The notes: generated by a model not told the origin, from the letters alone. Shown: positions 1-13,251, numbered from the stretch's first letter. The stretch: 64,000 bases of DNA from JAZKHT01 sp040385245 (GCA_040385245.1 JAZKHT010000004.1:124001-188000), one strand, 5' to 3'. Numbers and translations are program-made.

Positions 1-202
1 TTATGTCATCGACCCCGATCATGTCCAATATTGCGGTGGCCTTGCCCCCGAGGAACAGGCCGGGATCATCGCGCGCGCGATTGGCGGACGCGGACCGAAC
101 CGGGACTATCTCTACGCGACAGCGGATCATCTGGCCGCCTTGGGCATTGAGGATGAGGATCTGACGTGGCTTGCCGACCGGGTGCGCGCGTTGTGCGGGT
201 GA
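1..202 (+). CDS. ChaC-like gamma-glutamylcyclotransferase, C-terminal fragment
   Basis: Only the last 66 codons lie in the window (frame from base 2, TGA at 200-202); the 5' end is outside. The visible end reads as the C-terminal part of a ChaC-type gamma-glutamylcyclotransferase: a YCGGLAPEEQAGIIARA segment followed by GRGPNRDYLYATADHL and an ALGIEDEDLTWL helix, the order seen in that family. Family members cleave gamma-glutamyl groups (glutathione in characterised ChaC proteins) to 5-oxoproline. The catalytic Glu lies upstream, so activity cannot be judged here. Confidence 0.7.
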   Translation, partial: YVIDPDHVQYCGGLAPEEQAGIIARAIGGRGPNRDYLYATADHLAALGIEDEDLTWLADRVRALCG

Positions 203-269
203 TGGTGCTTGGCAGCGCGGGTTCGGGTGCTATTGTGCAGGCAGGCAAGAAGCGGGGCGTTGCTGACTG

Positions 270-1442
270 ATGGACAGAACCAAGGCAGAGGCGGCGATCA
301 CATTCAGCCAGCCGATCCGGCAGATCGTGACGATGCTTCTGGTCGTGGCACTGGTGATTGCCGGGGCCTGGGTCATCGCGGCGCAATTGACCGGAATATT
401 CCAGACCAACCCGTTGTTGAACGGATTTATCGGCTTTGTGTTTCTGCTGGGGGTCGCCACCTGTTTCTGGCAGGTGCTGATCCTGATGCAGTCGGTCAAC
501 TGGATCGAGGATTTCGCCCGTCGCATCCCCGGCCATGAAGCATCTCGCCCGCCCCGCTTGCTGGCGCCGCTGGCAGCCCTGTTGCGGGCGCGTGGCGCGC
601 GGATGCAGATATCGTCTTCGTCATCGCGGTCGATCCTTGAATCGGTCGCAACTCGCATAGACGAGGCGCGCGATATCACGCGTTATCTTGTCAACCTGCT
701 GATTTTCCTTGGCCTTCTGGGCACATTCTACGGCCTTGCCACCACGGTTCCGGCCATCGTCGACACCATCCGGTCGCTTGCCCCGCAAGAAGGGGAAAGC
801 GGGCTACAGGTGTTTGAAAAGCTGATGGGTGGTTTGGAAAACCAGCTTGGCGGCATGGGAACCGCGTTTTCATCGTCGCTTCTGGGGTTGGCAGGATCGC
901 TTGTTGTGGGGCTGCTGGAACTGTTCGCCGGTCACGGCCAGAACCGCTTTTACCGCGAGCTTGAAGAATGGTTGTCGTCGATCACCCGGCTGGGCCTGTC
1001 GTCGGGCGATGGTGACGGGGGCGAGGCGGGCGCGAACACTGTCGTTCTGGACCAGATGGCCGCCCAGATGGAGGCGTTGCAGACCCTTTACACCCAATCT
1101 GACATCACCCGTGTGATGGTCGAAGACAAGATTGACGATCTGGCCCGCGCGATCACCCGGCTTGCCGAAAAGATGGAAGGCGGCGCAAGCCAGACCGACG
1201 CGCTGACCCGGATTGCCGACGGGCAGGACAGGCTGGTCGAGGCGCTGGGCGGGGCGGAATCTGGCGCGCAGGCCGATGCCGAAAGCCGGATGCGCCTGCG
1301 GTCAATCGATGTGCAACTGATGCGCATCCTGGAAGAGATTTCGGCGGGACGTCAGGAAAGCATCGCTGATCTGCGGGGCGATCTGTCTGCGCTGACTGCC
1401 GCCATCCGGCAATTGTCGCGCGGCACGGCGGGGCGGGGCTAG
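270..1442 (+). CDS. ExbB/MotA/TolQ-like proton-channel subunit
   Basis: A 390-residue inner-membrane protein with about four hydrophobic segments near residues 19-40, 51-73, 141-166 and 197-222; the last two have the Gly/Thr-rich look of the MotA/TolQ/ExbB channel core (LGLLGTFYGLATTVPAI; GMGTAFSSSLLGLAGSLV). A cytoplasmic helical tail of about 150 residues follows. Such subunits form rings that use the proton gradient to move a B-type partner. The partner gene starts 4 bases after the stop, so the two are almost certainly one operon. The length and long tail also recall the ZorA class of motors, but no ZorC, ZorD or ZorE gene follows. Confidence 0.75.
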   Translation: MDRTKAEAAITFSQPIRQIVTMLLVVALVIAGAWVIAAQLTGIFQTNPLLNGFIGFVFLLGVATCFWQVLILMQSVNWIEDFARRIPGHEASRPPRLLAPLAALLRARGARMQISSSSSRSILESVATRIDEARDITRYLVNLLIFLGLLGTFYGLATTVPAIVDTIRSLAPQEGESGLQVFEKLMGGLENQLGGMGTAFSSSLLGLAGSLVVGLLELFAGHGQNRFYRELEEWLSSITRLGLSSGDGDGGEAGANTVVLDQMAAQMEALQTLYTQSDITRVMVEDKIDDLARAITRLAEKMEGGASQTDALTRIADGQDRLVEALGGAESGAQADAESRMRLRSIDVQLMRILEEISAGRQESIADLRGDLSALTAAIRQLSRGTAGRG

Positions 1443-1445
1443 ACC

Positions 1446-3059
1446 ATGGGACTAAGCCGTCGCCGCGACAGTTCGATGATCTGGCCGGGGTTCGTGGATG
1501 CGGTCACGACGCTCTTGATGGTGCTGATGTTTGTGCTGACGATCTTTACCGTCATGCAGGTCGTGCTGCGCGATACCATCACCACGCAGGACAGCGAACT
1601 GGATTCGTTGACCGCACAGATCACCCAACTTGCCGATGCGCTGGGGTTGGAGCGGCAGAAATCATCGGAACTGACGGCCGAGGTGGGACGCCTTGGCTCA
1701 ACGCTGGCCGCTGCGCAGGCCGAAGGTGAACGGCAGGGTGCGCTGATTGCCACGCTGACCGGGCAACTTGCCAGCCGTGAAGGCGAACTTGCCGCGGCCC
1801 AGGGTCGCATCGCCAGCTTTGAGGCGCAGGTGGCGACATTGCTGGCCGAACGCGACGCCGCGCGCGGCGAGGCGGCGCAACTGACCGCAAGCGTCGCCGA
1901 TCTTGAGGCGGCACAGGCAAAGCTGATCACCGAACAAGAGGCGATGCAACTTGCCCTTGCCAAGGCGCGCGACGAGGTGGACGCCACCGCCGAAGCTGCC
2001 CGTTTGGCCGCGGCGCGGCGCGAGGCGCTGGAGGTGCTGATCGCAGATTTGCGCGCCCGCGCCGAGACGAGCGCCGCACAAGCGACCGAAGCACAGGCAA
2101 GGTTGTCTGATGAAGAAGCCGCCCGTCTGGCCGATGCGGCAGCACTTCAGGCGCTGCGGGACAGGCTGAAATCATCGGATGATGAACTGACAGCCATGAC
2201 GCTGGCGCTGGAAGAACAGCGCAAGCGGGCCGAAGAAACCTTGACGCTGCTGGCCGCCGCGCAAACCGACGCGGCACGGGCCGTCAGCGGGCAGGAATTG
2301 AAAGATGCGCTTTTGACCGCCGCCGAACGCGCGCTGACAGAAGAACAGGCGAAATCGGTCGAGGCTGCGCGCAAGGTTACCCTTCTGAACGAACAGATTG
2401 CAGCCCTTCGGTCGCAACTGGGGTCCTTGCAGGCCATTCTGGATGCCGCCGCCGACAAAGACGCCGCCGCCAAAGTCCAGCTAGAGGCGCTGGGATCGCG
2501 CCTGAATTCGGCGCTGGCCCAAGTTGCCGCCGAACAGCGCCGACGGGCCGAGCTGGAAGAGGCTGAACGTATCCGGCTTGAGGCGGAAAATCAGGATCTT
2601 GCCCGCTTCCGCTCCGAATTCTTTGCCCAACTGTCGGATCTGTTGGCCGGTCGCGAAGGCGTGCGCGTCGTGGGCGACAGGTTCGTCTTTTCGTCCGAGG
2701 TGCTGTTCAACCCCGGCTCTGCCGATCTGGCCCCGGAAGGCCAGCGCCAGATTGCGGGTGTCGTCTCCATCCTGAACGACGTGGCCGACAAGATCCCCGA
2801 CGGCATCGACTGGATCATCCGGGTGGATGGCCATACCGACAACGTGCCGCTGTCTGGCGCGGGTGAATTTGCCGATAACTGGGAACTCAGTCAGGCGCGC
2901 GCCCTGTCTGTGGTGCGCTTCATGCAGATCGTGCTTGGCTTTCCGCCGGGGCGTATGGCTGCAACGGGTTTTGGTGAATATCGCCCCGTCGCACCGGGCG
3001 ACACCCCCGCAGCGCGGGCCCAGAACCGGCGGATCGAATTGAAGCTGACCGAACGTTAG
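1446..3059 (+). CDS. OmpA/MotB-like peptidoglycan-binding protein with long coiled coil
   Basis: A 537-residue partner of the upstream channel subunit. One N-terminal membrane helix (about 12-38) carries an Asp in the FVDA segment, the position where MotB/ExbD/TolR proteins carry the proton-binding Asp. Residues about 45-385 are almost all Ala/Glu/Leu/Gln heptads predicted to be coiled coil. The C-terminal 130 residues are an OmpA-like peptidoglycan-binding domain (VDGHTDNVPL, NWELSQARALSVVRFM, GFGEYRPVAPG). The stop codon overlaps that of the convergent M23 peptidase gene. Exact function is unknown; energy-driven anchoring to, or remodelling of, the cell wall is the natural inference. Confidence 0.75.
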   Translation: MGLSRRRDSSMIWPGFVDAVTTLLMVLMFVLTIFTVMQVVLRDTITTQDSELDSLTAQITQLADALGLERQKSSELTAEVGRLGSTLAAAQAEGERQGALIATLTGQLASREGELAAAQGRIASFEAQVATLLAERDAARGEAAQLTASVADLEAAQAKLITEQEAMQLALAKARDEVDATAEAARLAAARREALEVLIADLRARAETSAAQATEAQARLSDEEAARLADAAALQALRDRLKSSDDELTAMTLALEEQRKRAEETLTLLAAAQTDAARAVSGQELKDALLTAAERALTEEQAKSVEAARKVTLLNEQIAALRSQLGSLQAILDAAADKDAAAKVQLEALGSRLNSALAQVAAEQRRRAELEEAERIRLEAENQDLARFRSEFFAQLSDLLAGREGVRVVGDRFVFSSEVLFNPGSADLAPEGQRQIAGVVSILNDVADKIPDGIDWIIRVDGHTDNVPLSGAGEFADNWELSQARALSVVRFMQIVLGFPPGRMAATGFGEYRPVAPGDTPAARAQNRRIELKLTER

Positions 3060-4005
3060 GGGGTGATCGTCAGCGTCACTTCGCTTTGGTCAACCGTTTC
3101 GCCGTTGCGTGTCAGACCTGCGCTGCCTTGATACGTGCCGTGTGGCCAGACATCGCGCAGCTTGCGACCGATGGCGCGAAACGACTGCGCCTGCGCCTTG
3201 TCCAGCGGGATGGTGTCGGCGATGACAACTCCGTCTGGCCCTGTCAATGACAGGTCGATCATATCCCCGGCCTTGGTGCCAAAGGTATAGGCCCAAACCA
3301 CCAGCGCAGGGGCTGTGTCGGGCAGGGTATTGGGGTCAGGCAGCCCCGCCTTGATCGCGGCATAGTCAGGAACCGCCGTGCTGATCCCGATGTCCAGAAT
3401 TCCGCCCGGTGTCAGGGTCACGTCATCCAGCCACAGATCGTCGTTTGGCAAGGGGCCGCAGTCGGTGGCGTCGGGGGCAAAGGGGTCAACCTCGACACCT
3501 ATGCGACGCACCGACAGGTGCAGGTGAGGGAATTCCGTATTGCCCGACAGCCCGATCTTGCCCAGTGGCGTGCCCGCGCTGACGATCTGACCGGTACTTA
3601 CAGCCACGCTGCCTTTCATCATGTGGCAATACTGGGTTTCCCACCCATCGCCGTGGTCGATCACCACGCCATTGCCGCAATCACGCCCATTCAACGCGGG
3701 GGCGGTGGGGTCGGAGATCAGGATATCGGGCATGACGTCGCGCACGCCCGTTATCGTGCCCGGTGCGGCAGCCAGCACGTTCACACCCTGCCGCATTGCG
3801 GCAATCGTCGGCAGGGCGATGTCGGTGCCGTCGTGCCCGTCATAGGCCAGACTGCCGCAAGTGGCGTCCGTCGCGTCGGGGCCAGCGTCATGGTCAAACG
3901 CGTTCTGGATATGGCAGGTGTCGCCCAGGTCACACGCGACCGGAAACGCCAATTCAAAGGCCCCCGCCGGGAAGGCAGGGGCCAATGTCAGAAGGAATGC
4001 CAGCC

Positions 4006-4009
<4 letters not shown>
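3056..4009 (-). CDS. M23 family metallopeptidase, secreted
   Basis: A 317-residue protein with a signal peptide (residues 1-17, cleavage near PAGA-FEL) and a LytM/M23 zinc peptidase domain. The zinc ligands are visible: H59-x3-D63 in DGHDGTDIA, H129 in QYCHM, and H162-x-H164 in HLHLSV. Family members cut peptidoglycan cross-bridges or stems in the periplasm. About 120 residues after the domain form an unidentified beta-rich tail. The start overlaps the stop of clpA by 4 bases (ATGA), so it is probably co-transcribed with clpA, an odd pairing. It converges on the motor pair rather than sharing its operon. Confidence 0.8.
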
Positions 4010-6321
<2,312 letters not shown>

Positions 6322-6490
6322 GTTGGTGTGCTCCTGTTCTGCGGGTCGGTGGGGGGGATGCCCCGATCCAACCGTGGCCTCATACCTTTAAAGTTCGGTT
6401 TTATTTGCCGTACTTCAAGAAGTATTTGGGCGAGTTTGCGGTTTGCTGCACCGCGTGTCCAAAAAGTGATCACTTGGGGCGGACACGGGG
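6322..6490. other. Intergenic region upstream of clpA and downstream of gloB
   Basis: No gene is seen. On the minus strand it must hold the clpA promoter. An inverted repeat TACTTC-AA-GAAGTA lies at 6411-6424; read on the minus strand the same place gives a CTTGAA that could be a -35 element of the heat-shock sigma factor, but no convincing -10 was found, so no promoter is called. Confidence 0.4.
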
Positions 6491-7258
6491 TCAGAAGCGG
6501 TCTTTACGGCTGCGGATTTCGGCGAAGGCGTCTGTATCGGTGGCGTCGGGAAGGCCGATGGCGGCCTTCACCTGCGGTAGGAACGCCCGCAGGAAGGGGT
6601 TGGTTGCACGCTCTTCGTCCAAGGTGGACGGGACGGTGGGAAGGCCGTCCTTGCGCGCGGACGCCACCCTCTCTGATCGCAAGATAAGCGCAGCGTTGTC
6701 GGGTTCAAGGCTTAACGCGAAACGGATGTTCGATGCGGTGTATTCGTGTCCTGAACAGACCGTGGTTTCGGTCGGGAGGGCGGCAAGCTTTGACAGGCTG
6801 TCCCACATCTGCGCAGGCGTACCTTCGAACAATCGTCCACAGCCTGCGGCCATCAGGCTGTCTGCGGTAAAGACAAGGTGCGACGCCGGAAAGTAAAAGG
6901 CGATGTGGCCGACCGTGTGGCCCGGCACGTCGATCACCGTTCCTGTTTCCGTGCCGATGGTGACGCCGTCCCCTTCGGCCAGCGCATGATCCAGCGGGGG
7001 CAGGCGGTGGGCATCTGCGGCGGCGCCCCAGACCGCGGCCCCGGTGGCGGCGCGCACGTCAGCGACCCCGTCGATATGGTCCCAGTGGTGGTGGGTGATC
7101 AGGATATCGGTCAGCGTCCAGCCGCGTGATTGCAATGCGGCAAGGATCGGTGGTGCCTCTGGCACGTCAATCACCGCCGTGGCCCCGGTTGCGGCGTCGT
7201 GGATCAGATAGGCGTAATTGTCCTTAAGGCAGGGGATGGTAACCAGTTCAAGTGCCAT
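6491..7258 (-). CDS. gloB: Hydroxyacylglutathione hydrolase (glyoxalase II)
   Basis: A 255-residue metallo-beta-lactamase-fold hydrolase with the binuclear metal motif THHHWDH at 55-61, the later GHTVGH and the C-terminal arginine/lysine-rich helices that bind glutathione. It hydrolyses S-D-lactoylglutathione to D-lactate and glutathione, the second step of methylglyoxal detoxification in the cytosol. The start at MALELV (7258) is chosen because it gives the usual family length; longer in-frame starts would run into the divergent methyltransferase gene. The two genes diverge with about 60 bases between them. Confidence 0.95.
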   Translation of the reverse strand: MALELVTIPCLKDNYAYLIHDAATGATAVIDVPEAPPILAALQSRGWTLTDILITHHHWDHIDGVADVRAATGAAVWGAAADAHRLPPLDHALAEGDGVTIGTETGTVIDVPGHTVGHIAFYFPASHLVFTADSLMAAGCGRLFEGTPAQMWDSLSKLAALPTETTVCSGHEYTASNIRFALSLEPDNAALILRSERVASARKDGLPTVPSTLDEERATNPFLRAFLPQVKAAIGLPDATDTDAFAEIRSRKDRF

Positions 7259-7319
7259 GGCCTTCGTCTCCGTCTTCGGTATGCTGAGGGCAGCTTCACC
7301 CCAAGGGACGGCGACCGCA

Positions 7320-8105
7320 ATGCATCTCGACGTGCTGGACCTGCGCAACTTTTACTATCGCACGCAGCTTGGCCGCGTGGCGCAGCGGGCGATCCGGGAT
7401 CAGGTCGTGTCGATGTGGCCGGTGCAACAGGGCCAGACCGTCGCGGGATTCGGCTTTGCGGTGCCGTTGTTGCGCCCCTATCTGGCGGATTCGCGCCGGG
7501 TGATCGGCCTGATGCCGGGGCCGCAGGGGGTTATGCCCTGGCCTGCCGGAATGTCGAACGTGTCGGTGTTATGCGAAGAAACCCACTGGCCGTTGCCCAC
7601 GGGGTTGGTGGACCGGCTGGTGTTGATGCACGGGTTGGAGACGTCCGAACACCCGGCGGCCGTGCTGGAGGAATCGCACCGTGTGCTTGGGCCGGGCGGG
7701 CGGGCCCTATTCATCGTGCCGAACCGGTCCGGTCTGTGGGCGCGGCGGGATGGCACGCCGTTCGGCTTTGGCCGTCCCTATTCGATGACACAGCTTGAAA
7801 CGCAACTGAAACGTCACGGGTTCACCCCGGAACGCAGCACGGCTGCGCTGTTCGCACCGCCGGCGACCGGGCGGTTCTGGCTGCGCACAGCGGATATCTG
7901 GGAGGGCTTTGGCCGTCGGTTCGGCCCTTGGCTGGCAGGGGGTGTGCTAATGGTCGAAGCCAGCAAGCAGGTCTATGCCCCCACGCGGGGCGGCCTTGCG
8001 GCGGCTGTGCGCAAGCCGCTGCGGGTGTTGGAAGGGGTCGGAAAAGGCGCGCCGGAACCCGCGATGAACCGGGCGGGCGATCCCCCGGTCTTTCGGCGAT
8101 TCTGA
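7320..8105 (+). CDS. Class I SAM-dependent methyltransferase
   Basis: A 261-residue protein with a methyltransferase-11-like layout: an N-terminal YYRTQLGRVAQRAI segment, a glycine-rich SAM site that is unusually degenerate (VAGFGFAVPLLRPYL), an acidic turn, and a C-terminal LGPGGRALFIVPNRSGLWAR motif. Close relatives are common beside gloB in Rhodobacterales. The substrate is unknown. The start at ATG 7320 has AAGGGACGG about 10 bases upstream; the longer frame would overlap gloB. It diverges from gloB and ends before the atp promoter region. Confidence 0.8.
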   Translation: MHLDVLDLRNFYYRTQLGRVAQRAIRDQVVSMWPVQQGQTVAGFGFAVPLLRPYLADSRRVIGLMPGPQGVMPWPAGMSNVSVLCEETHWPLPTGLVDRLVLMHGLETSEHPAAVLEESHRVLGPGGRALFIVPNRSGLWARRDGTPFGFGRPYSMTQLETQLKRHGFTPERSTAALFAPPATGRFWLRTADIWEGFGRRFGPWLAGGVLMVEASKQVYAPTRGGLAAAVRKPLRVLEGVGKGAPEPAMNRAGDPPVFRRF

Positions 8106-8367
8106 CGCAACACCTGCCCGACGGCCCCGGTTCGCAGGTTATTGCGGTGTTAAAGAGTCGCACCTTTGCAGGTGCAGCGCTAACGGCCAGGAAATGTTGA
8201 CCAGAACCCTCACGTTCGCGCGACCTACCCGGTTGCGGGCTTACTGGACCTCTGCTACAGACGCCCCAAATTAACAGAGACGCATGCACCGTGTATGCGC
8301 CCTGGGTGACCTCTGGCCGGTGCGTCCTTCGTGCTGTCCGGCAGGCCAAGACAGCGGAAGGGTTGAC
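8106..8367 (+). other. Intergenic region carrying the atp operon promoter
   Basis: There is no convincing gene in this 262-base gap between the methyltransferase and atpH. It should hold the promoter and 5' leader of atpHAGDC. A TTGACC at 8196 is a possible -35, but no well-spaced -10 was found, so no exact promoter is called. Confidence 0.4.
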
Positions 8368-8928
8368 GTGTCCGAACCAGCTTCGATCTCCTCCGGCATT
8401 GCCGCACGCTACGCCACGGCCCTTTTCAGCCTGGCGAAAGAAGAGAACGCCCTTGCGGCGCTTGAGGCGGATGCCGACGCACTTCATGCAGCACTTGTTG
8501 CCAGCCCCGAGCTGTCGGCGATGATCACCTCGCCCATCGTGGGTCGGGATGATCAGGCCCGCGCGATTGCGGCCATCGCCGCGAAAATGGGCGTGTCAAC
8601 ACTGATGGCAAACACACTGGCGCTGATGGCATCCAAGCGCCGTCTGTTCGTCGTGCCTTATATGCTGATCGATCTGCACAACCGCATTGCTGCCGAAAAG
8701 GGCGAAATGACAGCCGAAGTAACCTCGGCTGCCGCCCTGACACCCGATCAGGCAATCAAACTCGCCGCGACGCTGAAGGCGCGCGTCGGCAAGGACGTGA
8801 AACTGAAAACCGCCGTCGATGAAAGCCTCATCGGTGGTCTCGTCGTCAAGCTGGGCTCGACCATGATCGACACCTCGATCAAGGCAAAGCTCGCTGCCCT
8901 TCAGAATGCAATGAAAGAGGTCGGATAA
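8368..8928 (+). CDS. atpH: F1F0 ATP synthase subunit delta
   Basis: A 186-residue delta subunit of the peripheral stalk, which links F1 (top of alpha) to the b subunits of F0. The family start ARYATALFSLA and the C-terminal DESLIGGLVVKLGSTMIDTS signature are both present. The start is a GTG at 8368 with GGAAGG about 8 bases upstream; the longer ATG frame adds residues not typical of the family. The stop TAA overlaps the atpA ATG by one base. First gene of the five-gene F1 operon; F0 genes are not in the window, the usual split in Rhodobacterales. Confidence 0.95.
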   Translation: MSEPASISSGIAARYATALFSLAKEENALAALEADADALHAALVASPELSAMITSPIVGRDDQARAIAAIAAKMGVSTLMANTLALMASKRRLFVVPYMLIDLHNRIAAEKGEMTAEVTSAAALTPDQAIKLAATLKARVGKDVKLKTAVDESLIGGLVVKLGSTMIDTSIKAKLAALQNAMKEVG

Positions 8929-10466
8929 TGGGTATCCAAGCTGCTGAGATCTCTGCGATCCTCAAAGAGCAGATCAAGAACTTCGGCAAGGACGCCGAAG
9001 TGGCCGAAGTTGGCCGAGTGTTGTCGGTCGGCGACGGGATTGCCCGCGTCCACGGGCTGGACAACGTCCAGGCCGGCGAGATGGTGGAATTCCCCGGCGG
9101 TATCCGCGGCATGGCGCTGAACCTCGAAGTCGACAACGTCGGCATCGTGATCTTCGGTTCCGACCAGGACATCAAGGAAGGCGACGTCGTCAAGCGCACC
9201 AAGTCCATCGTGGACGTGCCCGCTGGCAACGCGCTGCTGGGGCGTGTTGTTGACGGTCTGGGCAACCCGATCGACGGCAAGGGCCCGATCGCCGCGACCG
9301 AGCGTCGCGTGGCCGACGTCAAGGCACCGGGCATCATCCCGCGGAAATCGGTGCACGAGCCGATGGCGACCGGCCTGAAGGCCGTGGACGCCATGATCCC
9401 GGTTGGCCGTGGCCAGCGCGAACTGATCATCGGTGACCGTCAGACGGGTAAAACCGCCGTGGCGCTGGACACGATCCTGAACCAGAAGGTCTATAACGAC
9501 GCTGCTGGCGACGACGAATCCAAAAAGCTGTACTGCATCTATGTCGCCATCGGGCAAAAGCGTTCGACCGTTGCGCAGTTGGTGAAGAAGCTGGAAGAAA
9601 CCGGCGCGATCGATTACACGATCGTCGTCGCGGCAACCGCGTCTGACCCTGCACCGATGCAGTTCCTTGCCCCCTATTCGGCGACCGCCATGGCGGAATT
9701 CTTCCGTGACAATGGCCGCCACGCCCTGATCATCTATGATGACCTGTCCAAGCAGGCCGTCGCGTATCGCCAGATGTCGCTTCTGCTGCGTCGTCCGCCG
9801 GGACGTGAGGCTTATCCGGGCGACGTGTTCTACCTCCACTCTCGCCTGTTGGAGCGGTCGGCCAAGCTGAACGAAGATTTCGGCGCAGGGTCACTGACCG
9901 CGCTGCCGATCATCGAAACGCAAGGCGGCGACGTATCGGCCTTCATCCCGACGAACGTGATCTCGATCACGGACGGCCAGATCTTCCTGGAAACCGAACT
10001 GTTCTATCAGGGCATCCGGCCCGCTGTGAACACCGGTCTGTCGGTGTCGCGCGTGGGCTCGTCCGCCCAGACCAACGCGATGAAATCAGTCGCCGGCAAG
10101 GTGAAGCTGGAACTGGCGCAGTATCGCGAAATGGCGGCCTTTGCGCAGTTCGGTTCCGATCTTGACGCCTCCACCCAGCAGTTGCTGAACCGTGGCGCGC
10201 GCCTGACCGAGTTGATGAAGCAGGCCCAGTATTCGCCGCTGACCAACGCGGAAATCGTCTGCGTCATCTATGCAGGCACCGCCGGTTTCCTGGACAAGAT
10301 CCCCGTCCGCGATGTGGGCCGCTACGAGGCCGGTCTTCTGAAGCACCTGCGCACTGCGGGCAAGGCGCTGCTGGAAGACATCACCAAGAACGACCGCAAA
10401 GTCGCGGGCGATCTTGAAAAAGCGATCCGCGCCGAGCTGGATAAGTTCGCGAAAGACTTCGCCTGA
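8928..10466 (+). CDS. atpA: F1F0 ATP synthase subunit alpha
   Basis: A 512-residue alpha subunit, with Walker A GDRQTGKT at 169-176 and the PGREAYPGDVFYLHSR catalytic-interface segment. It holds the non-catalytic nucleotide sites and supplies the arginine finger to beta. Its length matches the family. It overlaps atpH by one base and is followed 24 bases later by atpG, with a GGAG site before the next ATG. Confidence 0.98.
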   Translation: MGIQAAEISAILKEQIKNFGKDAEVAEVGRVLSVGDGIARVHGLDNVQAGEMVEFPGGIRGMALNLEVDNVGIVIFGSDQDIKEGDVVKRTKSIVDVPAGNALLGRVVDGLGNPIDGKGPIAATERRVADVKAPGIIPRKSVHEPMATGLKAVDAMIPVGRGQRELIIGDRQTGKTAVALDTILNQKVYNDAAGDDESKKLYCIYVAIGQKRSTVAQLVKKLEETGAIDYTIVVAATASDPAPMQFLAPYSATAMAEFFRDNGRHALIIYDDLSKQAVAYRQMSLLLRRPPGREAYPGDVFYLHSRLLERSAKLNEDFGAGSLTALPIIETQGGDVSAFIPTNVISITDGQIFLETELFYQGIRPAVNTGLSVSRVGSSAQTNAMKSVAGKVKLELAQYREMAAFAQFGSDLDASTQQLLNRGARLTELMKQAQYSPLTNAEIVCVIYAGTAGFLDKIPVRDVGRYEAGLLKHLRTAGKALLEDITKNDRKVAGDLEKAIRAELDKFAKDFA

Positions 10467-10490
10467 GGGCGGGTTCAAAGGAGCAGGTAG

Positions 10491-11360
10491 ATGCCTAGCC
10501 TTAAGGACCTAAAGAACAGAATCGGAAGCGTGAAGAACACGCGGAAGATCACCAAGGCGATGCAGATGGTCGCCGCGGCGAAACTGCGCCGCGCGCAAGA
10601 GGCTGCCGAAATGGCACGCCCCTATGCCGAACGGATGACCTCTGTTATGGCGGGGCTGGCCTCGTCTGTCGGCACATCGGATACCGCGCCCCGGCTGCTT
10701 GCCGGGACGGGGGCGGACAAAGTGCATCTGCTGGTCGTCATGACGTCAGAGCGCGGCTTGTGCGGCGGCTTCAACTCGACCATCGCGCGTCTTGCACGTC
10801 TGCGCGCGAACGAGTTGATGGCAGCGGGCAAGACCGTCAAAATCATGACCGTGGGCAAAAAGGGCCGCGAGGCGTTGAAGCGCGATCTTGCATCGCATTT
10901 CATCAGCCATGTGGACCTGAGCGAAGTGAAGCGGGTGGGTTACGTCAACGCGCAGACCATCGCGCGTGAAATCCTGGCCCGGTTCGAGGCTGGCGAATTC
11001 GACGTGGCGACGCTGTTCTTCAACCGCTTCCAGTCGGTGATCAGCCAGATCCCGACCGCGCAGCAGGTGATCCCGGCCAAGTTCGAAGGCGAGGCCGCCG
11101 TGTCGTCGCTGTACGACTACGAGCCGAGCGAAGAGGCCATTCTGGCCGACCTTTTGCCGCGCGGTGTTGCGACGCAGGTCTTTACGGCGCTGCTGGAAAA
11201 CGGAGCATCGGAACAAGGTGCCCGGATGAGCGCGATGGACAATGCCACCCGCAACGCGGGCGACATGATCAACAAGCTTACGATCCAGTTCAACCGGTCG
11301 CGTCAGGCTGCGATCACCAAAGAGCTTATCGAAATCATCTCGGGCGCTGAGGCGCTCTGA
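10491..11360 (+). CDS. atpG: F1F0 ATP synthase subunit gamma
   Basis: A 289-residue central-stalk subunit. It has the N-terminal helix with SVKNTRKITKAMQMVAAAKLRRAQ and the C-terminal helix MSAMDNATRNAGDMI, which together form the rotating coiled coil inside the alpha3beta3 ring. The GLCGGFN motif is present. It lies between atpA and atpD in the standard order. Confidence 0.97.
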   Translation: MPSLKDLKNRIGSVKNTRKITKAMQMVAAAKLRRAQEAAEMARPYAERMTSVMAGLASSVGTSDTAPRLLAGTGADKVHLLVVMTSERGLCGGFNSTIARLARLRANELMAAGKTVKIMTVGKKGREALKRDLASHFISHVDLSEVKRVGYVNAQTIAREILARFEAGEFDVATLFFNRFQSVISQIPTAQQVIPAKFEGEAAVSSLYDYEPSEEAILADLLPRGVATQVFTALLENGASEQGARMSAMDNATRNAGDMINKLTIQFNRSRQAAITKELIEIISGAEAL

Positions 11361-11378
11361 CCCGGACGGAGAAACGAC

Positions 11379-12809
<1,431 letters not shown>

Positions 12810-12818
12810 GGGGGCATC

Positions 12819-13211
12819 ATGGCAGGCACGCTGCAATTCGACCTCGTCTCGCCGGAACGGAAACTTGCTTCCGTCGCCGCGACCGAGGTGCAGATCCCCG
12901 GCGCTGACGGCGACCTGACGGCGATGGAGGGGCACGCCCCCACCATCACCACCCTGCGTCCCGGCATCCTGCGGGTTCAGGGCACCGATGGCGCCAAGGC
13001 CTATGTCGTCACCGGCGGTTTTGCCGAAATCACCGCGACCGGCGTATCGGTTCTGGCCGAACGCGCCGTTCCGGTCGAAGAGGCGACAGCCGCGATTTTG
13101 GACAGCATGGTGTCCGAAGCGCGCGAGGTTGCCGCGCTGACCGAAGACAAGGATATGGCTGACAAGATGATCGCCGACATGCTGGCGCTGAAAGTTGCCA
13201 CCGGTCACTGA
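12819..13211 (+). CDS. atpC: F1F0 ATP synthase subunit epsilon
   Basis: A 130-residue epsilon subunit with the N-terminal beta-barrel (LQFDLVSPERKL, EVQIPGADGDLTAMEGHAP) and a short C-terminal helical part. It couples gamma to the c-ring and can inhibit ATP hydrolysis. It is the last gene of the operon; a terminator hairpin follows about 40 bases after the stop. Confidence 0.96.
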   Translation: MAGTLQFDLVSPERKLASVAATEVQIPGADGDLTAMEGHAPTITTLRPGILRVQGTDGAKAYVVTGGFAEITATGVSVLAERAVPVEEATAAILDSMVSEAREVAALTEDKDMADKMIADMLALKVATGH

Positions 13212-13251
13212 TCTTGTAACGCTTGGTTAACCACTGTGGCCTAGATGTGAA

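Noticed and set aside
270..3059. A Zorya anti-phage system based on the ZorAB-like motor pair.
   Set aside because: No ZorC, ZorD or ZorE gene follows; the next genes are a convergent M23 peptidase and clpA.
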